From the NCBI RefSeq assembly GCF_009793335.1, contig NZ_WING01000001.1:930001-994000 (forward strand): 64,000 nucleotides of DNA, written 5' to 3'. Below are positions 17,372-27,600 of this stretch, piece by piece. Positions within the stretch are counted from its first letter, which is position 1; each line of letters opens with the position of its first letter. Source of the DNA: Actinomadura sp. J1-007. Its GTDB lineage: Bacteria; Actinomycetota; Actinomycetes; Streptosporangiales; Streptosporangiaceae. The notes under the pieces are model-generated. The model saw only the letters and a program-made list of their open reading frames with translations. It made no database searches and was not told where the DNA came from. The position numbers and the translations under genes were made by a program.

Positions 17372-18217
17372 TCACGTTGGTTGGAGGGATTGGACGGTCA
17401 GCCATGTTCGTTCGAGCGGCTGGTCTTGGTGGGTGCAGAAGTACACGCGGCCCGGGTCGCCCCAATGCCAGCCGAGGCGGGCATCGGAGTCGAGTTGCAG
17501 GAGCAGGCGCCACCGTTCGGCCTCGGCCAGCTCCTCCTCGGGGAGTTCGCCGAGACCGCCCGCAGGGAGATCGACGGGGCGGCCGGACGAGGCGTAGAGG
17601 CAGTCGGTGCCGACGGGGCGGCGCACCAGTGCCGGCCAGCCCCCGAGCTGGTGAACGGGCGTGTCGTCGGGCCAGGCGTGCTGCGCCCAGGACACGTGGA
17701 GCTGCTCGTACACGGCGAGGGTGCCGGGGTAGTCCTGCTCCAGGCGCTGGACCGCGAGCTCCTGCGGGGACGGGAGGGACAGGAACGGCGCGGCGCCGAC
17801 CAGGCATTGCGGGCAGGCCACCGCGTCGGGCGGGGCCTCGACCTCGCTCAGGTCGCCGGCGAACACCCGCCAGCCGTCACGCTGGGACGGGTCGTCGCCC
17901 CACGGGCGTGCGGCGCCGTTCGCGTAGTAGAAGGCGGCCGAACCTCCGCCGGGCAGGCCGGGGACGGGCCCGAGCGCGGCCGCCAGCTTCGCGAAGTCGA
18001 CGGCGCCGAGGAACGCCAGGGGACGCCCGTCCCACATGGGCCACGGCTCGCCCGGAGGGAGGAGCGGCGTGCCGCCGAACCGCACGGGGACGCCGCCCTC
18101 GCCGCCGAGCCGCAGGGCGGGCCTGGCCAGGCTCAGGAGAGCGCCGATGACCTCGGGGGCGAAGAACACGCCGAACAGGGAGCGCAGCCGCTGCCGCTGC
18201 GCGTCGAAGTGATCCAT
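17372..18217 (-). CDS. YwqG/DUF1963 family protein
   Basis: ATG at 18217 gives 281 residues. The sequence shows the DUF1963 pattern: an early 'VPVRFGGTPLLPPGEPWP', then 'LAFLGAVDFAKLA', a central 'QLGGWPALVR' and a C-terminal 'LLLQLDSDARLGWHWGDPGRVYF', matching the family's repeated beta units. A Cys pair (ACPQC) lies mid-protein. Function of this family is unknown; it is cytoplasmic by lack of signal or helices. It is co-directional with the DivIVA-repeat gene, 110 bp downstream of it; a perfect DnaA box lies in that gap. Confidence 0.8.
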   Translation of the reverse strand: MDHFDAQRQRLRSLFGVFFAPEVIGALLSLARPALRLGGEGGVPVRFGGTPLLPPGEPWPMWDGRPLAFLGAVDFAKLAAALGPVPGLPGGGSAAFYYANGAARPWGDDPSQRDGWRVFAGDLSEVEAPPDAVACPQCLVGAAPFLSLPSPQELAVQRLEQDYPGTLAVYEQLHVSWAQHAWPDDTPVHQLGGWPALVRRPVGTDCLYASSGRPVDLPAGGLGELPEEELAEAERWRLLLQLDSDARLGWHWGDPGRVYFCTHQDQPLERTWLTVQSLQPT

Positions 18218-18267
18218 GTCACGAAGCGTCGCGCGGATCGCCGCCGAACGCCACCCCGGATCAGACC

Positions 18268-18276
18268 TGTGGATAA
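18268..18276 (-). promoter_or_regulatory. Perfect DnaA-box match
   Basis: TGTGGATAA, the complement of TTATCCACA, lies 50 bp upstream of the DUF1963 start. A single box may be a DnaA titration or regulatory site; it is no origin. Confidence 0.4.
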
Positions 18277-18327
18277 CTCGCCGCCCGGACGTCTCCGAAG
18301 CCGCTGCACGGGCTGTTCGGGCCCAGG

Positions 18328-18834
18328 TCAGCGGCGTTCCAGGGCTCCGGCGAGCTGGTCCAGGAAGCGGTCGACCTCCTGCTCGTCGTAACCGGGGCCC
18401 AGCCGCACCGACCGGAAGACGCATTCGCGCACGTCACGGGCCGTGATCGGCGGGGCGACGCCGCGCAGCCCGGCGATCGTGCGGTCGAGGAACGCGTCCA
18501 CCTCGCGGACGTCGTACCCGGTGCGCAACCCCGCGCCGGAGAACCGGGCGTTCTGGATCCAGTTGATCAACCAGCCGGGATGCACGCGCGGGCGCCCGGG
18601 GCGCTCCCCGATCGGCGCCACCGCCTGCAACTCCCTGATGCACTCCTGGACGAGGGCGTCCACGGCGCTCGGCTCGTATCCGCGAAGGACGGTGTCGAAC
18701 CTCGTCGCGCGCACGTCGTCGGCCCGGAGCGCCGGTCCGCCGTTGAGCGCCTTGGCGACCCGTGCGAGCAGGTCGTCCACCTGCGCGCGGTCGTACCCGC
18801 GCAGCGCCACCGGAAGGCGCGTCCCCTTCTTCAC
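18328..18834 (-). CDS. Protein built of four DivIVA-type GYD motifs
   Basis: GTG at 18834 with GGAG just upstream; 168 residues. The chain holds four copies of the short motif that begins actinobacterial DivIVA/Wag31 domains: 'LRGYDRAQVDDLLARV' (about 10-25), 'LRGYEPSAVDALVQEC' (50-66), 'LRTGYDVREVDAFLDR' (103-118) and 'LGPGYDEQEVDRFLDQ' (147-162). Each has the Gly-Tyr-(Asp/Glu) turn and the Val-Asp-x-Leu helix. There is no long coiled coil, unlike DivIVA itself. DivIVA domains bind curved membrane or partner proteins, so a role at poles or septa is possible. It lies 69 bp downstream of rlmN and probably in the same transcript. Confidence 0.78.
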   Translation of the reverse strand: MKKGTRLPVALRGYDRAQVDDLLARVAKALNGGPALRADDVRATRFDTVLRGYEPSAVDALVQECIRELQAVAPIGERPGRPRVHPGWLINWIQNARFSGAGLRTGYDVREVDAFLDRTIAGLRGVAPPITARDVRECVFRSVRLGPGYDEQEVDRFLDQLAGALERR

Positions 18835-18903
18835 CGGCTCCGGGCTCCTCAGCGTGTGCTCCCGCGCGCCCGCGGGAACGCGAGGAACGCGTCCGCCGGC
18901 CGC

Positions 18904-20094
18904 CTAGTCCTTCGTCGCCGCGGCCAGCTGGCCGCAGGCCCCGTCGATCTCCCTGCCCCGAGTGTCGCGCACCGTGACCGGAACTCCGTGGGCCTCCAGG
19001 CGCCGGACGAACTCCCGCTCGTCCTGCGGGCGCGACGCGGTCCACTTGGAACCCGGCGTTGGGTTCAACGGGATCAGATTGACGTGTACGAGGTGGCCGC
19101 GCAAGAGCTTCCCGAGAAGATCGGCCCGCCACGCCTGGTCGTTGACGTCCTTGATCAGCGCGTACTCGATCGAGACGCGGCGCCCGGACCGGTCCGCGTA
19201 CGCCCAGGCCGCGTCCAGGACCTCGGAGACCTTCCAGCGGTTGTTGATGGGGACGAGGTCGTCGCGGAGCTCGTCGTCGGGCGCGTGCAGGGACACCGCG
19301 AGCCGTACCGACATGTCCTCGGCGGCGAGCTTCTCGATCGCCGGGACGAGGCCCACGGTCGACACCGTCACCGAGCGCTGCGAGATGCCCAGCCCCGCGG
19401 GCGCGGGATCGGTGATCCGCCGGACGGCGCCGATGACCGCCTTGTAGTTGGCGAGCGGCTCGCCCATTCCCATGAACACGATGTTGGAGACCCGTCCGGG
19501 CCCTCCGGCGACGCGCCCGCGCGCGAGGGCACGCGCCCCGGCGGCGACCTGCTCCACGATCTCGGCGGTGGAAAGGTTGCGGGTCAGCCCCGCCTGCCCG
19601 GTAGCGCAGAACGGGCAGTTCATGCCGCATCCCGCCTGGGACGACACGCACATCGTGGCCCGATCCGGGTAGCGCATGAGCACCGACTCGAAAAGGACGC
19701 CGTCGAACGCCTTCCAGACGGATTTCAGCGTCTTGCCACCGTCACAGGCCAGTTCGCGCACGGACGTGAGCAGAGGCGGCAGCAGCTCCGTCGCGAGCCG
19801 TTCCCGGACCTCGGCGGGCAGGTCGGTCATCTCCGCGGGGTCGTCCACCAGGCGCGAGAAGTAGTGCCGGGAGAGCTGGTCGGCCCTGAACGGCTTCTGC
19901 CCCAGCTCGGTGACCGCCTCGCGCCGTTCGGCGACGGTCAGGTCCGCGAGATGGCGCGGCGGCTTCCCCCTGCGCGGTGCGGCGAAAACGAGCTTCGGAG
20001 GCGTCTTCTTGCCCCCCGCCCCGGCGGCGGACGACTCGGTCGGCTCGGCGGGAGGGGTGATGGGCTCAGCGGCGGGCTCGGTGGTGGCAGACAT
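18904..20094 (-). CDS. rlmN: 23S rRNA (A2503) / tRNA (A37) C2-methyltransferase RlmN
   Basis: ATG at 20094 with GGAAGG 3 bases upstream; 396 residues. The radical SAM cluster C156-x3-C160-x2-C163 (in [15 protein letters not shown]) and the following '[10 protein letters not shown]' identify RlmN. The late '[11 protein letters not shown]' holds the conserved C-terminal cysteine used in the methyl-transfer mechanism. A Pro/Ala/Glu-rich N-terminal tail of about 35 residues is not part of the usual domain. It uses two SAM molecules to methylate an adenosine in the peptidyl-transferase centre. In related genomes it directly follows cdsA; here a SUFU-domain gene on the other strand sits between them. 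Confidence 0.95.
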   Translation of the reverse strand: MSATTEPAAEPITPPAEPTESSAAGAGGKKTPPKLVFAAPRRGKPPRHLADLTVAERREAVTELGQKPFRADQLSRHYFSRLVDDPAEMTDLPAEVRERLATELLPPLLTSVRELACDGGKTLKSVWKAFDGVLFESVLMRYPDRATMCVSSQAGCGMNCPFCATGQAGLTRNLSTAEIVEQVAAGARALARGRVAGGPGRVSNIVFMGMGEPLANYKAVIGAVRRITDPAPAGLGISQRSVTVSTVGLVPAIEKLAAEDMSVRLAVSLHAPDDELRDDLVPINNRWKVSEVLDAAWAYADRSGRRVSIEYALIKDVNDQAWRADLLGKLLRGHLVHVNLIPLNPTPGSKWTASRPQDEREFVRRLEAHGVPVTVRDTRGREIDGACGQLAAATKD

Positions 20095-20228
20095 GGTCCT
20101 TCCAGTGTCGCAAACCTTCGTTGATGCCTCGTCCGTAAGGCGCGCTCCGTTCGGCAGGCGTTTTGCATGGGACGGCCCCTTACGCGCGCGCAGGACGCGA
20201 CATCCCTGCACACGGCCTTGTCTGCGGC

Positions 20229-20241
20229 TAAGGTCTCGATC
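20229..20241 (+). promoter_or_regulatory. Leaderless-type -10 before the SUFU gene
   Basis: TAAGGT (20229-20234) fits TAnnnT and ends 7 bases before ATG 20242, the spacing seen for leaderless actinobacterial transcripts; no good ribosome site is present. No clear -35. Confidence 0.4.
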
Positions 20242-21396
20242 ATGTCGGTTTTGCGCAGGGGTTCCGCTTCGCCCCGGGGCTCCACGACGGTCGTCCATAC
20301 GGAGACGAGCCCGTACGGGAGCCGTCGGCTCGTCGTCGAGTCCGACGGCGCCGTCACGGCCGCCTACTTGAAGGACCATCGGGACGCGGTGGTCGGGGCC
20401 GCGTGGGTGACGAACCACGGTGACGCGCCGTCCGATCTCGACAGGACGCGGCTGGATGCGGGGCAGGTGCCCCTCCTGCCCGCCTCCCACGTGCGTTTTC
20501 CCGAGGGACGCAAGGAACTGGACGAGTCCGCCCTAGAGGTGGTCTGGTTCGAGGAGGGCGACGGGGTCGCGATCCTGGAATCCGGCGATCCGATCTGCGT
20601 CATCCCGGGCTGGTCCGACATGAGCAGGGGAATCCCCGGATACAGCCGCGACGTGACAGCGCAGAGCCCGTTCGCGTTCCCGCTGGAGGACGAGCTCAAA
20701 GACTTCCTCCCCCGGATCGAGCATTCGCGGGAGCACTGGGAGGCGTGCAGGGCGGACGGGTCCTGGGCCGATTTCCAGCAGTCCGTTCTGGGTCATCTGT
20801 TGCAGCGCCTCGGTCCGGGTGGCCACTACTGGCACGACGTAGGGCGGCAGCTTCCGGGAGGCCGCGGCGGCGGCGTCCCCACGGTCGGGGTCACGGAACG
20901 TCCCGCGCGCGGGGATCGCTCCTTCACGGTGCTGAGCACCGTCGGGATGAGCCGTCAGCGGATGCCCACCGTCGAACTGTACGAGGACGACGTCGCTCCG
21001 CACTCCCGTATCGAGCTCGCAGTGGCCACGTCCCTGCCCAGCCAGCGCGCAGGCAGCATTTTCCCCTGGCTCGCCCAGTATCCGTGGCGTTCGGTGACCT
21101 GGTTCGCGCCAGGGGACGTGGTGAAGTGGTACCACGAGTCCGCCACCTTCCCCCTCAGCACCGGTGACTCCGTCTGGGAGGGCGTTCTGCTCCTGGAGGA
21201 CCCGAGCAGGCTCGCGGGGCCCGTCGCTCCCGGCCTGACCGGCCTCCACGTAGGGGGCGACCCGGTCCGCTGGCTATGGCTGGTGCCCATCACGGGCGAG
21301 GAGCACCGTTACGCCAAGAACGAGGGCTCGGACGCCCTGGTGCGGCGTCTGGCGCAGCAAGGCCGCTCCTGGGTCGTCTCGGCGACGGGCGACTAA
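20242..21396 (+). CDS. Suppressor-of-fused (SUFU) domain protein
   Basis: ATG at 20242 is chosen because it follows a leaderless-type -10; the frame is open upstream to 20167. The 384-residue protein has an unassigned N-terminal half (about residues 1-190) and a C-terminal SUFU-like domain (about 195-380). That domain shows '[11 protein letters not shown]', then '[11 protein letters not shown]', 'PWLAQYPW', 'VLLLEDP' and '[12 protein letters not shown]', the usual order. In bacteria such domains are often immunity or accessory proteins of toxin systems, but no toxin gene is nearby, so function is open. It splits the usual cdsA-rlmN pair and is divergent from rlmN. Confidence 0.8.
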   Translation: MSVLRRGSASPRGSTTVVHTETSPYGSRRLVVESDGAVTAAYLKDHRDAVVGAAWVTNHGDAPSDLDRTRLDAGQVPLLPASHVRFPEGRKELDESALEVVWFEEGDGVAILESGDPICVIPGWSDMSRGIPGYSRDVTAQSPFAFPLEDELKDFLPRIEHSREHWEACRADGSWADFQQSVLGHLLQRLGPGGHYWHDVGRQLPGGRGGGVPTVGVTERPARGDRSFTVLSTVGMSRQRMPTVELYEDDVAPHSRIELAVATSLPSQRAGSIFPWLAQYPWRSVTWFAPGDVVKWYHESATFPLSTGDSVWEGVLLLEDPSRLAGPVAPGLTGLHVGGDPVRWLWLVPITGEEHRYAKNEGSDALVRRLAQQGRSWVVSATGD

Positions 21397-21417
21397 CGGC
21401 CTCGTCTGCTGGGAAAC

Positions 21418-21436
21418 GGCGCCACTCCTAGGCGCC
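21418..21436. terminator. Short hairpin between convergent genes
   Basis: GGCGCC (21418-21423) and GGCGCC (21431-21436) pair over a 7-base loop, between the SUFU and cdsA stop codons. Confidence 0.3.
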
Positions 21437-21455
21437 CCAGGGCGGCTTCCGCCGC

Positions 21456-22568
21456 TCAGCCGGGCGGAACGAAGAGTTCCAGGAGCAGCCAGACGACGGG
21501 GGCCGTCGCGACGAGGGAGTCGAGGCGGTCCATCACGCCGCCGTGCCCGGGCAGCAGCGTGCCCATGTCCTTGATGCCGAGGTCGCGCTTGATGACGGAC
21601 TCGACCAGGTCCCCGAGGGTGGCGGTCACCACGGCGGCGAGGCCGATCAGCACCCCCTGCCACCACCGGCCGTCCTCCGGGAGCCACCCCACCAGCCACG
21701 CCCCGACGGCCATGCAGGTCAGCGCGGAGCCGGTCAGGCCCTCCCACGTCTTCTTCGGGCTGATCGCGGGCGCCATCTTGTGCTTGCCCAGGAACGCCCC
21801 GGCGAAGTAGCCGCCGATGTCGCTGGCGACGGTCACGGAGATGAAGATGACGATGCGGTGGTCGCCGTCGTCCGGGCGCATGAGCAGCGCCACGATGCCG
21901 CCCATCAGCACCAGGTAGCCGGTGAGGAACATGCCGGCCGTGACGTCGCGGACGTACCCGTCGGCGCCCTCGAACATCCGCGTCATCAGCAACGCCAGCA
22001 CGGTCAGGGACACGACGGCGACGAGGCCCGTGGTGTCCCACACGTACGCGCAGACGGGCGCGGCGACCATGCCCGCCGCGAGCGTGACGAACGGGACGCG
22101 GATCTCCCTGCTCCGGAACGCGTCGCTCAGCTCGCGCAGCCCGAGGACCAGGAAGACGACCATGACGCCAAGGAAGATCTCCTTGACGGTGTAGAGCGAG
22201 AGCAGGACCAGAGCGCCGAGCGTCAGCCCGACACCGATGGCGAGCGGAAGGTTGCGCCCCGCTTTCCCTTGCGCGGCCGCGTTTCCGGGCGCTTCTCCGT
22301 CGGACATCGTTCCTGCACTGTTGTCATGCGTATCCGCAGCGCGCTTCGGCGTCGCGGACGCCGCATCACGCCCCGGCGCAGCCTCGTCATCGAAGTTCGA
22401 AACGGCGGATGCCCGCGGGGGCGTGGTCGCCCCGCCGGACTCGTCAGCGCGTTCGGCCGCCGCCGTACGCGCACGCGCCGCCTCGTGGCCGGATGCGGCC
22501 TCCGGCGGGGTGGGAGCCTCCGGCTCGCCCGGGGAGCCCGCGGGCCCCCCGGTCTCGTCGAGTTCCAT
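21456..22568 (-). CDS. cdsA: Phosphatidate cytidylyltransferase CdsA
   Basis: ATG at 22568 shares one base with the frr stop (TGATG), so the two are coupled. The 370-residue protein has about 100 N-terminal polar Ala/Glu/Asp/Pro-rich residues, longer than usual, then about eight membrane helices. The C-terminal signature 'SDIGGYFAG...PKKTWEGL...GDLVESVIKRDLGIKDMG' with 'LPGHGGVMDRLDSL' is diagnostic. It makes CDP-diacylglycerol from phosphatidic acid and CTP in the membrane, the entry point to anionic phospholipids and phosphatidylinositol. It is the last gene of the rpsB-tsf-pyrH-frr-cdsA series. Confidence 0.93.
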   Translation of the reverse strand: MELDETGGPAGSPGEPEAPTPPEAASGHEAARARTAAAERADESGGATTPPRASAVSNFDDEAAPGRDAASATPKRAADTHDNSAGTMSDGEAPGNAAAQGKAGRNLPLAIGVGLTLGALVLLSLYTVKEIFLGVMVVFLVLGLRELSDAFRSREIRVPFVTLAAGMVAAPVCAYVWDTTGLVAVVSLTVLALLMTRMFEGADGYVRDVTAGMFLTGYLVLMGGIVALLMRPDDGDHRIVIFISVTVASDIGGYFAGAFLGKHKMAPAISPKKTWEGLTGSALTCMAVGAWLVGWLPEDGRWWQGVLIGLAAVVTATLGDLVESVIKRDLGIKDMGTLLPGHGGVMDRLDSLVATAPVVWLLLELFVPPG

Positions 22569-23125
22569 CAAACCTCGAGCAGTTCGGCCTTCTTGTGCTC
22601 AAGGAGCTCGTCGATCTGCGCCACGTACTTGTGCGTGGTGTCGTCGAGCTCCTTCTCGGCACGCCGGACCTCGTCCTCGCCCGCCTCGCCGTCCTTGACG
22701 AGCTTGTCGAGGGTGTCCTTGGCCCGCCGCCGGATGTTGCGGATGGAGATCTTGCTGTCCTCCGCCTTGCCCCCGGCGACCTTGATGAACTCCCTGCGGC
22801 GCTCCTCGGACAGGTCCGGGAACACCACGCGGATCACGTTGCCGTCGTTGGTCGGGTTGACGCCGAGGTCGCTGTCGCGGATCGCCTTCTCCACCGCCTG
22901 CATCGACGACTTGTCGAAGACCTGCACGATGACCATCCGCGGCTCGGGCAGCGTGAACGACGCGAGCTGGTTGATCGGCGTCGGCGTCCCGTAGTACTCG
23001 GCGGTGATCTTGTTGAACATGGCGGGGGTGACGCGGCCGGTCCGGATGGCCTGGAAGTCCTCCTTGGCGACCGCGACCGCCTTCTCCATCTTCTCCTCGG
23101 CCTCGAGGAGGGTCTCGTCGATCAC
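22568..23125 (-). CDS. frr: Ribosome recycling factor
   Basis: The 185-residue protein, full length for the family, begins at GTG 23125 with [16 protein letters not shown] and has the two-domain RRF pattern: '[20 protein letters not shown]' in the helical hinge, '[10 protein letters not shown]' at the second-domain entry and '[19 protein letters not shown]' on the return helix. With EF-G it splits the post-termination ribosome. It lies 101 bp downstream of pyrH and overlaps cdsA by one base. Confidence 0.96.
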   Translation of the reverse strand: MIDETLLEAEEKMEKAVAVAKEDFQAIRTGRVTPAMFNKITAEYYGTPTPINQLASFTLPEPRMVIVQVFDKSSMQAVEKAIRDSDLGVNPTNDGNVIRVVFPDLSEERRREFIKVAGGKAEDSKISIRNIRRRAKDTLDKLVKDGEAGEDEVRRAEKELDDTTHKYVAQIDELLEHKKAELLEV

Positions 23126-23226
23126 TTCGGCTCCCGTGTCATCTGGTCGGCCTTGTCCCTTGCCGGTGATACGTCCCTTACCGGTGAGCCAGAGAAGTCT
23201 CGCCGGTGGAGCGGTGCTGCGGTCGG

Positions 23227-24952
<1,726 letters not shown>

Positions 24953-24997
24953 CGCTCTCTTCGTCTCTGTCGTGGTCGGAAAGGCTGAGGGGAGACC

Positions 24998-25025
24998 GGG
25001 CCCCGGACGCGCGCGTCCGGGGCCC
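24998..25025 (-). terminator. Perfect 28-bp palindrome between rpsB and tsf
   Basis: GGGCCCCGGACGCG is followed directly by its exact reverse complement, forming a very stable GC hairpin without U-tract. Between two co-transcribed genes it probably acts as an attenuator that lowers tsf transcript relative to rpsB, or as an RNase-processing barrier. Confidence 0.55.
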
Positions 25026-25032
25026 CGCGTCG

Positions 25033-26001
25033 TCAGCTCTGGCTCTCGGCCTCGGCGGGGGCCTCGGCAGCGGCCTCGGTGGCCGGCGCCTCCGCGGCGG
25101 GAGCCTCGGCGGCCGGGGTCTCGGCGGCCGGGGCCTCGTCCTTGGCCTCGGCAGCGGCCTCAGCCGCCGGCTCCTCGGTGTCGGCGGCCTTGGCGGTCTC
25201 GCCGGACTGCTCCTTGGACTCCAGCAGCTCGCGCTCCCACTCGGCCAGCGGCTCGGCCGCGGTGGCCGCGCCCTCGGCGGGCTTCTCGTCCCCGCCGGAG
25301 GCGGCGCCCGCGCGCGCGATCAGACCGTCGGCGACGGCGTCGGCGACCACGCGGGTCAGCAGGCCGACGCTGCGGATCGCGTCGTCGTTGCCCGGGATCG
25401 GGTAGTCGACCTCGTCGGGGTCGCAGTTGGTGTCGAGGATCGCGACGACCGGGATGCCCAGCTTCTTCGCCTCGTTGACCGCGATGTGCTCCTTCTTGGT
25501 GTCCACGATCCAGATGGCGCTCGGGACCTTCGCCATGTCGCGGATACCGCCGAGGGTGCGCTCCAGCTTGTCCTTCTCGCGGCGCAGGCCGAGCAGCTCC
25601 TTCTTGGTCATCCCGGAGCCGGCCACGTCGTCGTAGTTGATCTCCTCCAGCTCCTTGAGCCGGGTGAGCCGCTTGTGGACGGTGGAGAAGTTGGTGAGCA
25701 TGCCGCCCAGCCAGCGCTGGTTGACGTACGGCATCCCGACCCGGGTGGCCTGCTCGGAAATGGCCTCCTGGGCCTGCTTCTTGGTACCGACGAACAGGAT
25801 CGTGCCGCCGTGCGCGACCGTCGCCTTGACGAACTCGAAGGCGCGGTCGATGTAGGACAGCGACTGCTGCAGGTCGATGATGTAGATGCCGTTGCGGTCC
25901 GTGAGGATGAAGCGCTTCATCTTCGGGTTCCACCGACGGGTCTGGTGGCCGAAGTGGACGCCGCTCTCAAGGAGCTGCCGCATGGTGACGACGGGTGCCA
26001 T
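25033..26001 (-). CDS. rpsB: 30S ribosomal protein S2
   Basis: ATG at 26001 with AGGAGA about 8 bases upstream; 322 residues. Residues about 1-225 are standard S2 ('[20 protein letters not shown]', 'YIIDLQQSL', '[10 protein letters not shown]', '[14 protein letters not shown]'). The last 90 or so residues are an acidic Ala/Glu/Pro tail with repeats of the form AAEAP, common in actinomycetes and likely unstructured. The C-terminal Ala/Glu/Pro repeat stretch is encoded by GC-rich tandem DNA. A long leader of about 185 bases upstream may serve self-regulation. Confidence 0.97.
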   Translation of the reverse strand: MAPVVTMRQLLESGVHFGHQTRRWNPKMKRFILTDRNGIYIIDLQQSLSYIDRAFEFVKATVAHGGTILFVGTKKQAQEAISEQATRVGMPYVNQRWLGGMLTNFSTVHKRLTRLKELEEINYDDVAGSGMTKKELLGLRREKDKLERTLGGIRDMAKVPSAIWIVDTKKEHIAVNEAKKLGIPVVAILDTNCDPDEVDYPIPGNDDAIRSVGLLTRVVADAVADGLIARAGAASGGDEKPAEGAATAAEPLAEWERELLESKEQSGETAKAADTEEPAAEAAAEAKDEAPAAETPAAEAPAAEAPATEAAAEAPAEAESQS

Positions 26002-26184
26002 AGCCCGTGTTCTCCTGTCCGGCCCGGTGTACGGGCCACGTCTCGGTTGTCTGCCTGCGCCCGGACACCGGCCCCACCGTCGTTCCCGACGGACCGAGAG
26101 GCTGTGCCCCACCGGCGATACGCAGGTGGCTGGCGAGCGCGTGAATTCGGTCGCCCGGGTGAGCCCCCGTGCGACCGTTTCCCA

Positions 26185-26190
26185 AGTCTA
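26185..26190 (-). promoter_or_regulatory. Possible -10 of the rpsB operon
   Basis: On the minus strand TAGACT matches TAnnnT, in the context CCGTAGACTTGGG, about 185 bases before rpsB. The region just upstream is an inverted repeat (ACGTGGGGCCCACACGT, 26194-26210) rather than a clear -35. Confidence 0.33.
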
Positions 26191-26299
26191 CGGGACGTGG
26201 GGCCCACACGTGGAATCAACCTGACCAGCCGTGGCGGAGGTTTTCCACAACCTGCGGCATCCCTGGCCCGGAGTGGCCCCGTCCCGCCAGGCTGCGGGC

Positions 26300-27157
26300 A
26301 TGACCCTGCTCACACTCCTCATGATCACCGCTGCCCTCGCCCCGTCCGTTCCCGCGCTCCCGGGCGCCGTTCCTTTGTCCACAGGGCGGGCCGCCCACGC
26401 GACCGGCCCGCCGCACGTCAGCGGGACATTGCGAACGAGCGAGGCTCCCGGCACGCGCACGGAAATCGGCCCTGCACTTCGTACGCCCATCTCCCTCTCG
26501 ACCGCGGATCCGCCCTCTGGGAAGTGGCGATGGCCGTTAGAGCCGACGCCTCGGGTCGTACGGGGCTTCTCGCCGCCTGACGTCGCCTGGTTGCCAGGCC
26601 ATCGAGGGGTGGACCTTGCCGCACGTCCTGGTCAGGCCGTCTACGCCGCTGGACCGGGCCGCGTCTCGTACGCGGGCCGCCTGGCGGGGCGCGGGGTTGT
26701 CGCCATCACCCATGGCGTCCTGCGCACCACGTACCTACCCGTCCGCCCCAGCGTCCGCCGCGGGCGTGAGGTCTCCCTAGGAGCACGCATTGGAATCATC
26801 GAAGAGGGCCCCTACCACTGCTCCACGCCATGCCTGCATTGGGGACTGCTGCGAGGCAGCGTCTACCTCGACCCGCTCTCCCTGGTGAACGCCCGCGTAC
26901 GCCTGCTCCCCCACTGGCCTCCCTCCGGACGGAAGCCAGCGGAACGCCCTACACCCACACCCGCGCAACCCCGGAACGAGAACCCTCGAATGGGGCTACG
27001 CGACGCGACAACGGCCACCGGCGGCGCCGTGGCGGGCATGGCCCTGGCATTCGCCGTCCTGTACGTCTGGCGCCAGACCCGCGTACGCGCGCGTCGGCGC
27101 CTGCCCTCGGGTGTCATCGACCTCTCCCGAGAACGCCGCCTCCGCAGAACACCGTGA
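26300..27157 (+). CDS. M23 (LytM-type) peptidase-like membrane protein
   Basis: ATG at 26300 is chosen because it opens a typical signal sequence ('MTLLTLLMITAALAPSVPA'); the frame is open to 26231. In the 285-residue product the M23 domain (about 75-195) has the first zinc motif H101-x3-D105 ('HRGVDLA'), but the second motif is C178-L-H180 ('CLHWGLL') instead of His-x-His. A Pro-rich linker leads to one membrane helix (about 240-258) with an Arg-rich tail. It is thus exported and probably anchored. With one zinc ligand changed, it may bind rather than cut peptidoglycan. The gene is divergent from rpsB, its usual neighbour in actinomycetes. Confidence 0.8.
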   Translation: MTLLTLLMITAALAPSVPALPGAVPLSTGRAAHATGPPHVSGTLRTSEAPGTRTEIGPALRTPISLSTADPPSGKWRWPLEPTPRVVRGFSPPDVAWLPGHRGVDLAARPGQAVYAAGPGRVSYAGRLAGRGVVAITHGVLRTTYLPVRPSVRRGREVSLGARIGIIEEGPYHCSTPCLHWGLLRGSVYLDPLSLVNARVRLLPHWPPSGRKPAERPTPTPAQPRNENPRMGLRDATTATGGAVAGMALAFAVLYVWRQTRVRARRRLPSGVIDLSRERRLRRTP

Positions 27158-27257
27158 TCAACAAGGCCCCCCAGGCCGCCGCACTCCACCGACGGCCTGG
27201 CGGGGCCCTGTTCGGCCGACCTCGACTGTTCGGCCAACCACACTCGTTCAGTCGAAC

Positions 27258-27600
27258 CGCCCGACTCAGCCCGTCCCGCGCCACTCAGTCAACCCCACGC
27301 CGCTCAGCCGATCCCGCGCCACCCAACCAGCCCCACGCGATTCAGTCGGCCCCGCGCCGCTCAACCAGCCCCGCGCCACTCAACCGGCCCCCGCGCCGCT
27401 CAGTCAGCCCCGCCCGATTCAGTCGGCCCCGCGCCACTCAGCCAGCCCCGCGCCACCCAGTCGATCCCGCGCCACTCAGCCAGCCCCGCGCCACGCAGCC
27501 GGTCACGCACCACTCAATCGGCCCCCCACCACTCAGCCGGTCACGCGGGGTTCAGGCAGTCACGCGCCGTTCGGCCGGTTCCGCGCGCCGTTCAGGCGGT
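27258..27600. repeat. 19-bp tandem array, about 17 copies
   Basis: Units of the form CCCGCGCCACTCAGCCAGC repeat with a steady 19-bp period and small changes (for example CCCGCGCCACCCAGTCGAT, CACGCACCACTCAATCGGC). The array fills the gap between the convergent M23 and xerC genes and runs into the last codons of xerC (stop at 27592). No gene is visible in 27158-27591. Confidence 0.8.
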
